Shown: positions 15,974 to 24,521 of the stretch, one piece after another | How positions within the stretch are numbered: the first letter of the stretch is position 1 | Layout: every line of letters begins with the position of its first letter | From: Actinomycetota bacterium | GTDB taxonomy: Bacteria; Actinomycetota; Actinomycetes; S36-B12 | Assembly (NCBI GenBank): GCA_005798555.1 | Contig: SYJA01000034.1 | Coordinates: 1-33,977, forward strand | DNA: 33,977 bases | Direction of reading: 5' to 3' | The notes under the pieces: generated by a model | Databases searched by the model: none | The model's input: only the letters and a program-made list of their open reading frames with translations | What the model was told of the DNA's origin: nothing | Program-made: the position numbers and the translations under genes

Positions 15974-17493
15974 CCCTGCGGCGCCGAATGCTCTTTGCAG
16001 CCTTCCTCGCCTTCGGCGTGATGGTGACGAGTGCGGTGTTCTTGGTCCAGGAGTATTTCGGCACGGTGGTTTCGCAAAATGAGGTGCGCGAAACACTTGA
16101 CCCTGCTGCTGACTCTGCGCGATCAATGATGTTGGCGCAGGCAAATGCATCACTCGCACTCACCGATTATGCATTGCTTGCTACTCCTGAATATCTAACT
16201 CGGCTAAACAACGCGATTGCGCGCGCTGACGCTCTCGCGCAGCAGGTTTCCCCGAAAGTAGCAAGCCATCCTGGCTTAACGCAATTGCTGGCTAATGTCG
16301 TTACCTCTCAGACTACTTGGGTAACGAAAGGTGTTGGCCCGATCACCTCAGCCATGGAGAGCGGTCGCGGTAAGAGGGCGCGAGCACTGACCGAGGCCGT
16401 CGCAACGCGTCAGGCATACAACGACATGACCCAAGCTGCCCAGCGCCTAGTCAGCGCCATCGAAGACCAAAGAGATGAAGCCGCTGACCTCGCTCAGGGG
16501 TTCACCCGGCTTCTCGGTGTCGTCTTGTTGATCGCCGGGGTCAGTGCGACGGTATTGCTGGCCGGGGCCTTCCTCGGGCTTCGGCGGTGGGTCCTGCAGC
16601 CATTGGCCAGCCTGCAAGCAGACTTAAGGCTGGCAACAAGTGAAGCCGGCCACGAGCACGTCATTTACGGCGTCGGACCTCCGGAGATTACACAGGTTGC
16701 GGTTGATGCCGAGTCCCTGCGCCGAAGCCTGGTCCGGGAGATTGATACCGCACGAGCCGCTCGGCAGGGATTGCTGCAGGAGGCTCCGGTGGTATCAGCA
16801 CTTGCTGGTGAGTACACAGCATCTAAAACTGTTGAGATCCCGGGTTTAAATATTTTTGGTACATCGCAAACCGCTGAGGGGGTACTGTCCGGTGACTGGT
16901 GGGACGCCGTTATCCGACCGGATGGCACATTGGGGCTAGTCATTGCTGACGTATCCGGGCACGGCGCCGCGCCCGGAGTGACCGCCGTTCAACTTCGGCC
17001 GCTAATGCACGCCGGGCTGCGCGCCGGCAGCAGTCCGGATCAAATCCTCACGCTTGCTGCAACCATTCTTTTCGAGAGTTCGTTCTTTGTCACCGCACTC
17101 GCTGTTGTAATTGATCAACGTGCCGGCACCATCACTTGGGCCAATGCCGGGCACGAACCAGCGCTACTGGTTCAAGGCAATAAGTCCGCAAGTTTTTGTG
17201 AGCCAACCGGGCCGCTGCTTTCGTCCCTTGGTGGGAGTTGGGAGACGCGTACTCAGCAATTTGGTTCGGGTGCGCTACTTATCGCTTTCACCGATGGGTT
17301 GGTCGAATCACGCAGCGCTGCCGGCGAAACTTTCAGTTCGCACGATCTTTCGCGTTACGTCCGCGGTTGTGATGCTCCTGTTCGGATCAACGCCGCGGAA
17401 ATCGCCCAGCGAGTAATTGCGCGCGCTCGGGAGCGTTCAGTGGACTGGCAGCGCGACGATATCACCTTACTGGCGGTTTCCCGACCCCTCTAG
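15970..17493 (+). CDS. Membrane sensor with CHASE3-like domain and SpoIIE/RsbU-type phosphatase domain
   Basis: 507 residues. A signal-anchor helix (7-28) is followed by an extracytoplasmic helical region resembling CHASE3 (about 36-175), a second helix (181-204) and a HAMP-like linker (RRWVLQPLASL). The PP2C-type phosphatase domain covers about 285-505. Its metal-binding residues are in SGDWWDAV (D309), VIADVSGHGAAPG (D327), AFTDGLVESR (D442) and WQRDDITLLAV (D497); ANAGHEPALL is also conserved. Relatives dephosphorylate anti-anti-sigma factors. No STAS or anti-sigma gene is next to it, so the target is elsewhere. The gene overlaps the EamA transporter gene. Confidence 0.9.
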   Translation: MTLRRRMLFAAFLAFGVMVTSAVFLVQEYFGTVVSQNEVRETLDPAADSARSMMLAQANASLALTDYALLATPEYLTRLNNAIARADALAQQVSPKVASHPGLTQLLANVVTSQTTWVTKGVGPITSAMESGRGKRARALTEAVATRQAYNDMTQAAQRLVSAIEDQRDEAADLAQGFTRLLGVVLLIAGVSATVLLAGAFLGLRRWVLQPLASLQADLRLATSEAGHEHVIYGVGPPEITQVAVDAESLRRSLVREIDTARAARQGLLQEAPVVSALAGEYTASKTVEIPGLNIFGTSQTAEGVLSGDWWDAVIRPDGTLGLVIADVSGHGAAPGVTAVQLRPLMHAGLRAGSSPDQILTLAATILFESSFFVTALAVVIDQRAGTITWANAGHEPALLVQGNKSASFCEPTGPLLSSLGGSWETRTQQFGSGALLIAFTDGLVESRSAAGETFSSHDLSRYVRGCDAPVRINAAEIAQRVIARARERSVDWQRDDITLLAVSRPL

Positions 17494-17526
17494 CGACTCG
17501 ACACCGGCTAATGGCACGATGTCACC

Positions 17527-18777
17527 ATGTCTTTTCACACGCGCGCCATCGCCCTCGTCACCGTTACCGCCACCGCCTTGGCGACCGCCGGAGCGCTCCT
17601 GCTCTCAGCACCCGGTGCGCAGGCTGCACCCCTGCCACCCGGCACGCTCATCAATGAAACTTTATTCGGGATGCACGTGGTGGACCTGCAGCGCGGTAAC
17701 TGGCCGACCATTCCGATCGGCTCGATCCGGTTGTGGGATAACCAGACCAGTTGGGCCGATATCGAGACCACAAATGGCAACTACAACTGGATCAACCTCG
17801 ACAGTTCGGTGAACACTGCGGTTGCCAATGGCACCAAGGACATCTTGCTGGTGCTCGGCAGCACGCCGCGTTGGGCTAGTGATGACCCGTCACCAATTGC
17901 CCTCCCGATGCCTGGGTCGGCTGGGATGCCAACCGACCTCGCGTGGTGGGATCGCTGGGTGACAGCGGTGGTCACCCGTTACAAGGGCAAGATCACCAGT
18001 TACCAGCCGTGGAACGAAGCAAACCTTTCAACATTTTCCACCGGCAGCGCCGCCGAGATGGCTGAGCTCACCAAGCGGGCCTACGACATCATCAAGAGCA
18101 TCGATCCCGCGGCTACGGTGGTTGCGCCCAGCACCGGGGTGCGCCTCGGTGGCGCCTTTAAGAAGTTCTACCCGAAGTACCTGGCCGAATTGGCCAAGCG
18201 CGACTGGCCGGTTGACGTCTTCAGCGCCCACACCTACCCGGCCAGCCTCGGCTCGCCCAAGGACCGCGCCGCGTTGGCCAACCAGTGGATCGCCGCACTC
18301 AAGGCAGCCGGTGCACCCAATAAGCCCCTCTGGGACACCGAGAACAACTTCGGGTTAGCCGGACCAGGCCCAGCAAATCCCGACCAGGACATCACCGGAT
18401 CCAAAGCCGCTCAGTGGACGGCTCGCACCTACCTTGATGCGCTGCGCCTTGGCATCAGTCGGGTCTACTGGTATTCGTGGCGCCCTGATCTTGAGCTCCT
18501 AGGTATTCAGATGAATACCGGCAGTGATGCGGCGATTGCCCTCCAAACTATGGAGAGTTGGATCACCGGCGCTACCTTCCAAAAATGCACCACGAAGGGC
18601 GCCCTTGTGACCTGCGGCTTCAAGCGCAATGGCAAGGCTTTCGACATCGTCTGGTCCGAAGGCCAGCCGACTAATGCCAAGGTTGGAGCGTTCAGCAATA
18701 AGTGTGAACTCGACGGCCGCTGCGCACCTATCAGCCAGAAGAAGCTAAAGGTAACCGGACCGACTTACTTCCAGTAA
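17527..18777 (+). CDS. Secreted clan GH-A glycoside hydrolase (GH39/GH5-like)
   Basis: 416 residues with a signal peptide (about 1-33, ending GAQAA). The fold reads as a TIM-barrel glycosidase. The acid/base is E164 in YQPWNEANLS and the nucleophile is E272 in LWDTENNFG, 108 residues apart, as usual in clan GH-A. HTYP (235-238) supplies a subsite loop and VYWYSWRPD the strand-8 region. The last 60 residues hold two Cys pairs (CTTKGALVTC and CELDGRC) and may form a small beta domain. It could act on the cell's own wall arabinan or on environmental polysaccharide; the substrate is not determined. Ribosome site is weak. Confidence 0.8.
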   Translation: MSFHTRAIALVTVTATALATAGALLLSAPGAQAAPLPPGTLINETLFGMHVVDLQRGNWPTIPIGSIRLWDNQTSWADIETTNGNYNWINLDSSVNTAVANGTKDILLVLGSTPRWASDDPSPIALPMPGSAGMPTDLAWWDRWVTAVVTRYKGKITSYQPWNEANLSTFSTGSAAEMAELTKRAYDIIKSIDPAATVVAPSTGVRLGGAFKKFYPKYLAELAKRDWPVDVFSAHTYPASLGSPKDRAALANQWIAALKAAGAPNKPLWDTENNFGLAGPGPANPDQDITGSKAAQWTARTYLDALRLGISRVYWYSWRPDLELLGIQMNTGSDAAIALQTMESWITGATFQKCTTKGALVTCGFKRNGKAFDIVWSEGQPTNAKVGAFSNKCELDGRCAPISQKKLKVTGPTYFQ

Positions 18778-18787
18778 GAACTGGAGA

Positions 18788-20146
18788 TTAGTTCAAAAGG
18801 TCGACAAGTGCTCTGGTAAACAACGCGGTGTGCAGGTCGACGTCGGCCGCGGATGTCTGCGGGCACATCAGCGCCATATTGTGAAATGGTGTCATCAGTA
18901 CACCGCGGTTGGATAGATAAAGATGAAGGTAATCCTCAAGTTCCTCATCGTCAGCCAGCGCCGATGCTGACCCGCTCGTAGGCGCCGGGCTAATGAACCG
19001 ATACTCGGCGCGGGCGCCTAGCTGCACGATTGACCACGGCGTCTGCGTTTCGGCCAGCACTTGCTCAACACCGGACGTAAAGCGCGTGGCCATCGCGATC
19101 ATGTGGTCGAATGCCGGGGCGGTCAGCACCTCCCCCAAGGTCGCGCGCATCGCCGCTGTCGACAAGACATTGCCTGCCAGGGTGCCGCCGACCCCGCCAA
19201 CGTCTACAAGATCGGCTTCCAGATTGCTGCGGATGACCTCGGCAATCTCATTGGTGATGCCGTAGGCCCCGCACGGGATCCCGCCGCCGATGCCCTTGCC
19301 GATAACAAATAGATCCGGCTTTAGATCCCACATTTCCGTGCAACCACCCGGGCCCGCTGAGATGGTATGCGTCTCATCAATTAACAGCAGCGCGCCGTAC
19401 CGCGTGCAGAGTTCGCGCAGACCATCCAGGAATCCCGGCTCCGGCAGCACGATTCCGATATTGGTGAGTGCCGGCTCGGTAATGACCACCGCGACATCAC
19501 CGTGGGCCAGGGCGCGCTCAACCGAGGCTAGGTCGTTGAACTCCGCAACGCGGGTGGTGTCTGTGATCGGTACGGGCGGGCCGACATTGCCGCCACGGGC
19601 CTCTGGTTCACCATCGACGCCACAGACCACGAAGGTTTCATCGACCGCACCGTGGTAGCAGTAGGAGAAGGCCAAGACTTTTGGCTTTCCGGTGACAAGG
19701 CGCCCAATTCGCAGTGCCCACCGGTTGGCATCGGTCGCGCTCAAGGTGAACGACCACAGCGGCAGACCAAATCGTCGGGTTAGGTCCGCCCCTACCCATT
19801 CGCCGTCCTCACTCGGCAGCATCGTGGTGATACCGCCATCGACAGCCAGCCGCTTGGTCACCGCGGCCACCGTCGCCGCCGGTGAATGCCCCGCCATTGC
19901 TGCCGTATCACCCAAGGCAAAGTCGACATACTCGTTACCGTCTAAATCAACAATGCGGTTGCCGTGCGCCGATGCCATCGACACCGGGTAGCCCCCGGCC
20001 CACTTGTTCATCCACGTCATTGGCACCCGGCCGAAGAGGTGGTCAGCGGCTTCGTAGGCAGCTCGGGATAGCGGAGTGCGCGCTAGATGTTTTACTCGCT
20101 CCTGCTCCAGTAGCCCGGACAATCTGCGTCGATCGATTGTAGCCAT
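18788..20146 (-). CDS. Class III PLP aminotransferase, glutamate-semialdehyde-mutase-like
   Basis: 452 residues from the ATG at 20146, seven bases after the stop of the MFS gene; a longer frame to 20206 would run into that gene. Fold-type I motifs are clear: VDLDGNEYVDFALGD, FSYCYHG, the PLP-ring aspartate D257 in LLLIDETHT, and the Schiff-base lysine K284 in FVIGKGIGGGIPCGAYG. The usual NSGTEA turn is replaced by LSATDA. Overall layout resembles the glutamate-semialdehyde-mutase-like transaminases, a group that includes beta-amino-acid transaminases. It is unlikely to be HemL itself because it sits in a transporter operon with no haem genes. The substrate is unknown. Confidence 0.82.
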   Translation of the reverse strand: MATIDRRRLSGLLEQERVKHLARTPLSRAAYEAADHLFGRVPMTWMNKWAGGYPVSMASAHGNRIVDLDGNEYVDFALGDTAAMAGHSPAATVAAVTKRLAVDGGITTMLPSEDGEWVGADLTRRFGLPLWSFTLSATDANRWALRIGRLVTGKPKVLAFSYCYHGAVDETFVVCGVDGEPEARGGNVGPPVPITDTTRVAEFNDLASVERALAHGDVAVVITEPALTNIGIVLPEPGFLDGLRELCTRYGALLLIDETHTISAGPGGCTEMWDLKPDLFVIGKGIGGGIPCGAYGITNEIAEVIRSNLEADLVDVGGVGGTLAGNVLSTAAMRATLGEVLTAPAFDHMIAMATRFTSGVEQVLAETQTPWSIVQLGARAEYRFISPAPTSGSASALADDEELEDYLHLYLSNRGVLMTPFHNMALMCPQTSAADVDLHTALFTRALVDLLN

Positions 20147-20153
20147 GCTGAGA

Positions 20154-21695
20154 TCAAACCATACGATCCTTGGAGCTCTCACCTGCGCCCACAGCCGTTG
20201 GCGCATGCCAGTGTGGATCCTCTAGCCCGAGTAGTTCAGCCTTGAGGCCAGCGAACACTACTGACGACGCAATCACGACCAATATCGACACGCTGGCGAC
20301 CAGGCCGGCTTGTTTAGCCACCGCCGGATCTAATGTTTCAGTGCCAATTGAAGCTGCAACAAGTACATAGCCGATTATTACTGCTCCTATGGTCGCACCT
20401 ATGTGATTGCTGAAAGTTCGAGTCCCAAAAAGTGTAGACGACCACCTTTGACCGGTAACCTTGATTACGCCCATGTGCCCATACAGCCGGATGAGGCCAA
20501 AGCCAGCACCTATGAGAATCAAGGCTGGAAGTATTGTCCAGTAATTTGGGTTTCGCACCGATATTGCGAACCACCAAATCATGCTGAGTGTTAGCAGCAC
20601 GCATCCAATTATTGTTTCTTTTTGTCTCGTCAGTCCATACTTCTCTCTAAATCTGTGCGCAAACAAATGCAAAGTAATTAGAGGTAAAACTAGCGGTAGC
20701 ATGCCGATACCAATCCAGATAGAAGTCAAGTTGGTATCGGCATCCAGAATTACCGTGGACGCGGCAACGACTAGAAAAAGAGCGCCTACGTGGATTCCGC
20801 CGAAGATATCGGTCAGCCACAACCGACGATTATGCGCAAAGATGTTGGTATCAAACAGTTTCGTGGAAGATCTTCTGTTGAGTACGAAGTATCCAATTAG
20901 ACAGGTGATCCCACCGACGACGATAGCGCCCACCAAAGGCCAGTTCTGGATCTGCTCCTTGAAAACTAGTAGAACTAAGTAGGGGCTCAGTATTCCAAGA
21001 CCCAGCAAAACCGTAGGAGCTAAGAGCCCAAAATTGAAGATACTGTCTTCGTCACGGCTCTCCGTCATCCCCAATGCGCCAAGGGCAACCGCTACCAGCA
21101 TCAGCAGTGCACTTGCCAGAAACGGCGCACGCCACTCGACGTCGCTGGTTATGCCGGGACCAAAAACAGGGCCCAGGACCATGCCGCACATACCCGCACC
21201 ACGCCAAAGCAGCCACCCATTGTGGCGGGTATCACCGTGCATAGTCGTGACTAAAATTCCCCCTGTAGACGTCAGGATTATTCCTGCGCATAGGCCCAGT
21301 AATACTCGAATCAACAGGAGAGACCAAAAGTTTTCAATAAGCACACCACAAACTGATGTTACGACAAATACTACGCCAGCAATGGTGAACATCCGTTTGC
21401 GGCCGATGATGTCACATAACCGGCCGCCTACAATTGCGATCATGATTAGCGCAACTGAGTAACTCGCGAGCGCCAGAGTCACTTCCAGAGTGCTGATACC
21501 CAGTTGCGCCGCCATCACCTTGTGTGACACAATGAAAACGGTGCTACCTAGCCAACACAAAAAAACCGATAACGTGATTGCTGAAAGTGCCAGCACTTTT
21601 TTCTTTTTTTTGGCGTTATCAGCGCGGTGCGCTGCTTCTTCTGCAGCAGTGCGAGGAGTCTTCGGTAATTCAATCTCGCCCTGACCGTCGCTCAT
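20154..21695 (-). CDS. MFS transporter, DHA2-like with about 14 helices
   Basis: 513 residues. After a lysine-rich cytoplasmic start (NAKKKKKVLALS) come twelve to fourteen hydrophobic segments. The motif GGRLCDIIGRKRMF is the MFS loop 2-3 signature and RVLLGLCAGIILTSTGGILV fits the DHA2 drug-proton antiporter group. Base composition is clearly AT-richer than both neighbours, with runs such as AAAAAA-type lysine codons, suggesting acquisition from another genome. It lies ten bases after the histidine phosphatase gene and seven before the aminotransferase gene, so one message is likely. The cargo is not known. Confidence 0.85.
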   Translation of the reverse strand: MSDGQGEIELPKTPRTAAEEAAHRADNAKKKKKVLALSAITLSVFLCWLGSTVFIVSHKVMAAQLGISTLEVTLALASYSVALIMIAIVGGRLCDIIGRKRMFTIAGVVFVVTSVCGVLIENFWSLLLIRVLLGLCAGIILTSTGGILVTTMHGDTRHNGWLLWRGAGMCGMVLGPVFGPGITSDVEWRAPFLASALLMLVAVALGALGMTESRDEDSIFNFGLLAPTVLLGLGILSPYLVLLVFKEQIQNWPLVGAIVVGGITCLIGYFVLNRRSSTKLFDTNIFAHNRRLWLTDIFGGIHVGALFLVVAASTVILDADTNLTSIWIGIGMLPLVLPLITLHLFAHRFREKYGLTRQKETIIGCVLLTLSMIWWFAISVRNPNYWTILPALILIGAGFGLIRLYGHMGVIKVTGQRWSSTLFGTRTFSNHIGATIGAVIIGYVLVAASIGTETLDPAVAKQAGLVASVSILVVIASSVVFAGLKAELLGLEDPHWHAPTAVGAGESSKDRMV

Positions 21696-21705
21696 CTGGG
21701 TAAAA

Positions 21706-22284
21706 TCATCCGGTTTCTATGTCGTCAGCCAGTAGCATCTGCGGCACCACCACAAAGCGATAGGCCAATTCATCACCGGGTTGCCGCACTAGAACCCAAA
21801 TTAGGTCAAATCGCTCATCAGGCCAGCGGTGCGGGACATCTTCCTTATTGACAACCGGGAAGTGCCGGACAATTTTTGCCATGGTGCCGTGGTGCCAGAC
21901 GATCAAGGTGGATTCGGGGCGACCGAGTACTTCGTCAACTAGGTCTTCCTCATTACCGTGGGTGTGATCGTCTTCAATCTCGATGTTGAGTCGTAGGGCG
22001 GTGGGTGTTGCGGTGTCAATCTCGCGCTTACTTTTTGCATCTCGTGTTGGCCTCGTTGCCAAAATCCGTTCAGGCCTCACGACATTTGGATGGGCTTTCG
22101 AGGGTGCATGGGCGAAAAAGCCAGCCAAGGCTCCGGCTCGGGTCCAACCCAATACCGAAAGTGAATGCCCGTCACGATTACCTCCTGCGTCAACCCCATG
22201 TGGCTCAGAGCCTTCACCGGGTTTTTCGCCATGGCGTACGAACATGATGACTTGCGGTGCGCAAACTGGTCCTGCCGCATTCAT
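21706..22284 (-). CDS. Histidine phosphatase superfamily protein
   Basis: 192 residues. The catalytic motif is IMFVRHGEKPGEG near residue 13, with the phospho-accepting His. A second His is in LIVWHHGTMAKIV (about 128-140), and the arginine LATRPTRDAKSK lies between. The PTRDA part resembles small phosphoglycerate-mutase-like phosphatases of actinobacteria. The ATG has AGGA eight bases upstream. It stands between the deacetylase gene (59-base gap) and the MFS gene (10-base gap). It could dephosphorylate a pathway intermediate or simply be a hitch-hiker. Confidence 0.83.
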   Translation of the reverse strand: MNAAGPVCAPQVIMFVRHGEKPGEGSEPHGVDAGGNRDGHSLSVLGWTRAGALAGFFAHAPSKAHPNVVRPERILATRPTRDAKSKREIDTATPTALRLNIEIEDDHTHGNEEDLVDEVLGRPESTLIVWHHGTMAKIVRHFPVVNKEDVPHRWPDERFDLIWVLVRQPGDELAYRFVVVPQMLLADDIETG

Positions 22285-22343
22285 ATCCGGAATCCTACTC
22301 TTTCGAACACCGGTTCCTTACTGGGCGCCACCACCCTACGGCG

Positions 22344-23387
22344 CTAGCAGCGAGTCAAACCCTGCAGCGATGCCTTCACCAAGATACCCAATGTCGGCAG
22401 GTGGTAGCCGCCCTCCTGAAGGGCGACCGTCGGCAATCCCACCACCCCGAGCAACTCACCGGCGCGATGGTAGCCATCCTCGGTGATCTCCAACGGGCTC
22501 TCCGGATCCTCGGCGGCAGCATCAACCCCGAGTGAGAGCACCATCGCGGTCGCGCCGGAGTTGTTCACCCGCTGCACAATCTGCCTGATCGCATCGAGCC
22601 AGAGTGTATCTTGGGTACCTGGGGCCAGCGGCAGGTTCAGGTTGGCACCCACCCCGGCACCGACGCCAACCTCGTCGGCGAATCCGGCGTAGTGCGGGAA
22701 CCAACCCGCACCGGGATCAACATGCACCGATGCATAGAGCACATCTTCTCTGGCGTAGAAGATGTCTTGCGTGCCATTGCCATGGTGGGCATCGATATCG
22801 ACGATGGCCACCCGCTCGTGCCCGGCTCTTCGTAGCGCTTCGGCAGCAACCGCCGCACTGTTTAGATAACACGATCCGCCGTACGTCGACCGGGTGACGT
22901 GGTGTCCGGGGGGCCGAGTCAAACCATAAATGACAGGTGCGTCGAAAGTGATCGTGCCAATGAGGTCTACGCAGGTGAGCGCAACATCCACGGCTCCGCG
23001 AGCGGCTTCCCACGTGCCCGGACCAATGAGCGTCATCGTGTCGTAGCAGTAGGTGCCCACTGCCGCATGTGGCGCGAACGGCTCCCGCAGTGGAAGGTCA
23101 CCGAGCATGCCCGCGGTCGGGAATAGATAAGGCACTACGCGCTCTACGCCGTAGTCGCCCCAGCGGGACCAAATGGTGCGCAGGTGGTCGACGAGCTTGG
23201 CATCATGCACGGCTAGGAGCACCTCGTCACTATGTGATGTCGCCTCGACCATCGGCCAATCCGCCAGCGCCGATGCAATGGCGCGCACCCGCTTCGGGAC
23301 TTCGGTGCCAGGAGTCCTTGTGCCCAGCCATATTTCGGCACCGGGCACATGCTGCTCTGCGTAAGGGCTGCGCACGACGCGAATCAC
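22344..23387 (-). CDS. Histone-deacetylase-like amidohydrolase (acetylpolyamine amidohydrolase type)
   Basis: About 347 residues. The zinc and catalytic motifs of the arginase/deacetylase fold are intact: LTRPPGHHVTRSTYGG (general base His pair), IVDIDAHHGNGTQDIFY (zinc Asp and His), SLGVDAAAEDPESPL (zinc Asp) and ALQEGGYHLPTLG (Tyr). The GGSCYLNSAAVAAEAL form resembles bacterial acetylpolyamine amidohydrolases. These remove acyl groups from acetylated polyamines or small amines. The frame opens at 23444, but GTG at 23387 (VIRVVRSPYAEQH) fits family starts and avoids overlap with the divergent peptidase gene. First gene of a probable four-gene run with the phosphatase, MFS and aminotransferase genes. 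Confidence 0.88.
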   Translation of the reverse strand: MIRVVRSPYAEQHVPGAEIWLGTRTPGTEVPKRVRAIASALADWPMVEATSHSDEVLLAVHDAKLVDHLRTIWSRWGDYGVERVVPYLFPTAGMLGDLPLREPFAPHAAVGTYCYDTMTLIGPGTWEAARGAVDVALTCVDLIGTITFDAPVIYGLTRPPGHHVTRSTYGGSCYLNSAAVAAEALRRAGHERVAIVDIDAHHGNGTQDIFYAREDVLYASVHVDPGAGWFPHYAGFADEVGVGAGVGANLNLPLAPGTQDTLWLDAIRQIVQRVNNSGATAMVLSLGVDAAAEDPESPLEITEDGYHRAGELLGVVGLPTVALQEGGYHLPTLGILVKASLQGLTRC

Positions 23388-23422
23388 CTGCACAGCGTCC
23401 CATAACCTGACAGCATTGCCAG

Positions 23423-24457
23423 ATGCGCGTAGCTGATCTCGCAATCACCATCGGCACCCTCCCGTCCGGGCCGACCGCCAGCATCATGGATGTACCCGGC
23501 GTTGGCGTTGGGCACAGCACCGTTGTGTACGACGAGCCCGCGCCACCGGCCGGCCGCGGCATTGCCCGCACCGGCGTGACGGTGGTCGACCCCGGTGGCG
23601 ACGCTCTCGCTGACCCGGTACCCGCTGGTGTGGCTGTGCTCAATGGCGCTGGTGAGTTGACTGGACGCTCGCAGATTGAGGAGTGGGGCTACACCGAGAC
23701 ACCAATCTTCCTCACCTCAACCATGCAGGTCGGTCGTGTCTATGACGCGGGCTGCCAACTGCTCATGTCCGGCACATCCACCTTTGGCGAGGTGATCATC
23801 CCAGTCGTCGGGGAATGCGACGACTCGTGGCTGTCTGATCCGCGGGCCATGCACGTGACCTTCGATGACGTCGCAGCCGCACTCATTGCTGCACGCGCCG
23901 GCGGTGAGTTCGCCCAAGGTGCCGTGGGCGCAGGCACCGGCATGAGTTGCCTGGGTTGGAAAGGCGGGATCGGATCTGCTTCCCGCTTACTACCGGATGG
24001 GCACGTGGTCGGCGTGCTGCTGCTTACCAACTTTGGGATCAGTCAACAGCTCACCATCAACGGTGTTCACGTTGGTCAGCGCCTTGATCGGGGTGGGATC
24101 ATCGAGCCACCACCAGCTGGATCATGCATCGGCATTGCCATCACCGATGCACCGATTGACGCCGCGGGATGCGAGCGCCTGGCTCGGCGTATCGGGCTGG
24201 GATTGGCTCGCACCGGATCAGTGGCGCACCACGGGTCCGGTGAGATCTTCGTGGCACTGGCAAATGGCCTGCGGGCCTCGGGCTGCGGGGGGCCAACCAC
24301 CACCGGGCGCGATCTGGATTCGTATTTTGCGGCTGTGGTTGAAGCCAGTGAGGAGGCTGTTATCGCCTCGCTCATAAATGCCCGAACGGTCACCGGATAT
24401 CAAGGGCGGACAATTGAGGCACTGCCAATCGATGAGGTTCGCAGGCTGCTGACCTGA
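23423..24457 (+). CDS. P1-family aminopeptidase, DmpA/BapA type
   Basis: 344 residues, standard length for the self-cleaving P1 (S58) family. These proteins cut themselves between Gly and Ser, and the freed Ser is the N-terminal nucleophile. Here the site is Gly233-Ser234 in PPPAGSCIGIAITDAP. Other family motifs are MDVPGVGVGHSTV, GAVGAGTGMSCLGWKGGIGSA and VGVLLLTNFG. Characterised members are L- and D-aminopeptidases or beta-aminopeptidases, which are unusual in cutting beta-peptide bonds. There is no signal peptide, so it is cytoplasmic. It is divergent from the deacetylase gene, with about 35 bases between the chosen starts. Confidence 0.88.
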   Translation: MRVADLAITIGTLPSGPTASIMDVPGVGVGHSTVVYDEPAPPAGRGIARTGVTVVDPGGDALADPVPAGVAVLNGAGELTGRSQIEEWGYTETPIFLTSTMQVGRVYDAGCQLLMSGTSTFGEVIIPVVGECDDSWLSDPRAMHVTFDDVAAALIAARAGGEFAQGAVGAGTGMSCLGWKGGIGSASRLLPDGHVVGVLLLTNFGISQQLTINGVHVGQRLDRGGIIEPPPAGSCIGIAITDAPIDAAGCERLARRIGLGLARTGSVAHHGSGEIFVALANGLRASGCGGPTTTGRDLDSYFAAVVEASEEAVIASLINARTVTGYQGRTIEALPIDEVRRLLT

Positions 24458-24521
24458 CCTGCCATGGCGGCCTTCGCACAACGAATGGTTCGACTAGGTG
24501 TCCGCTGCGTCGAGCTCAGCC

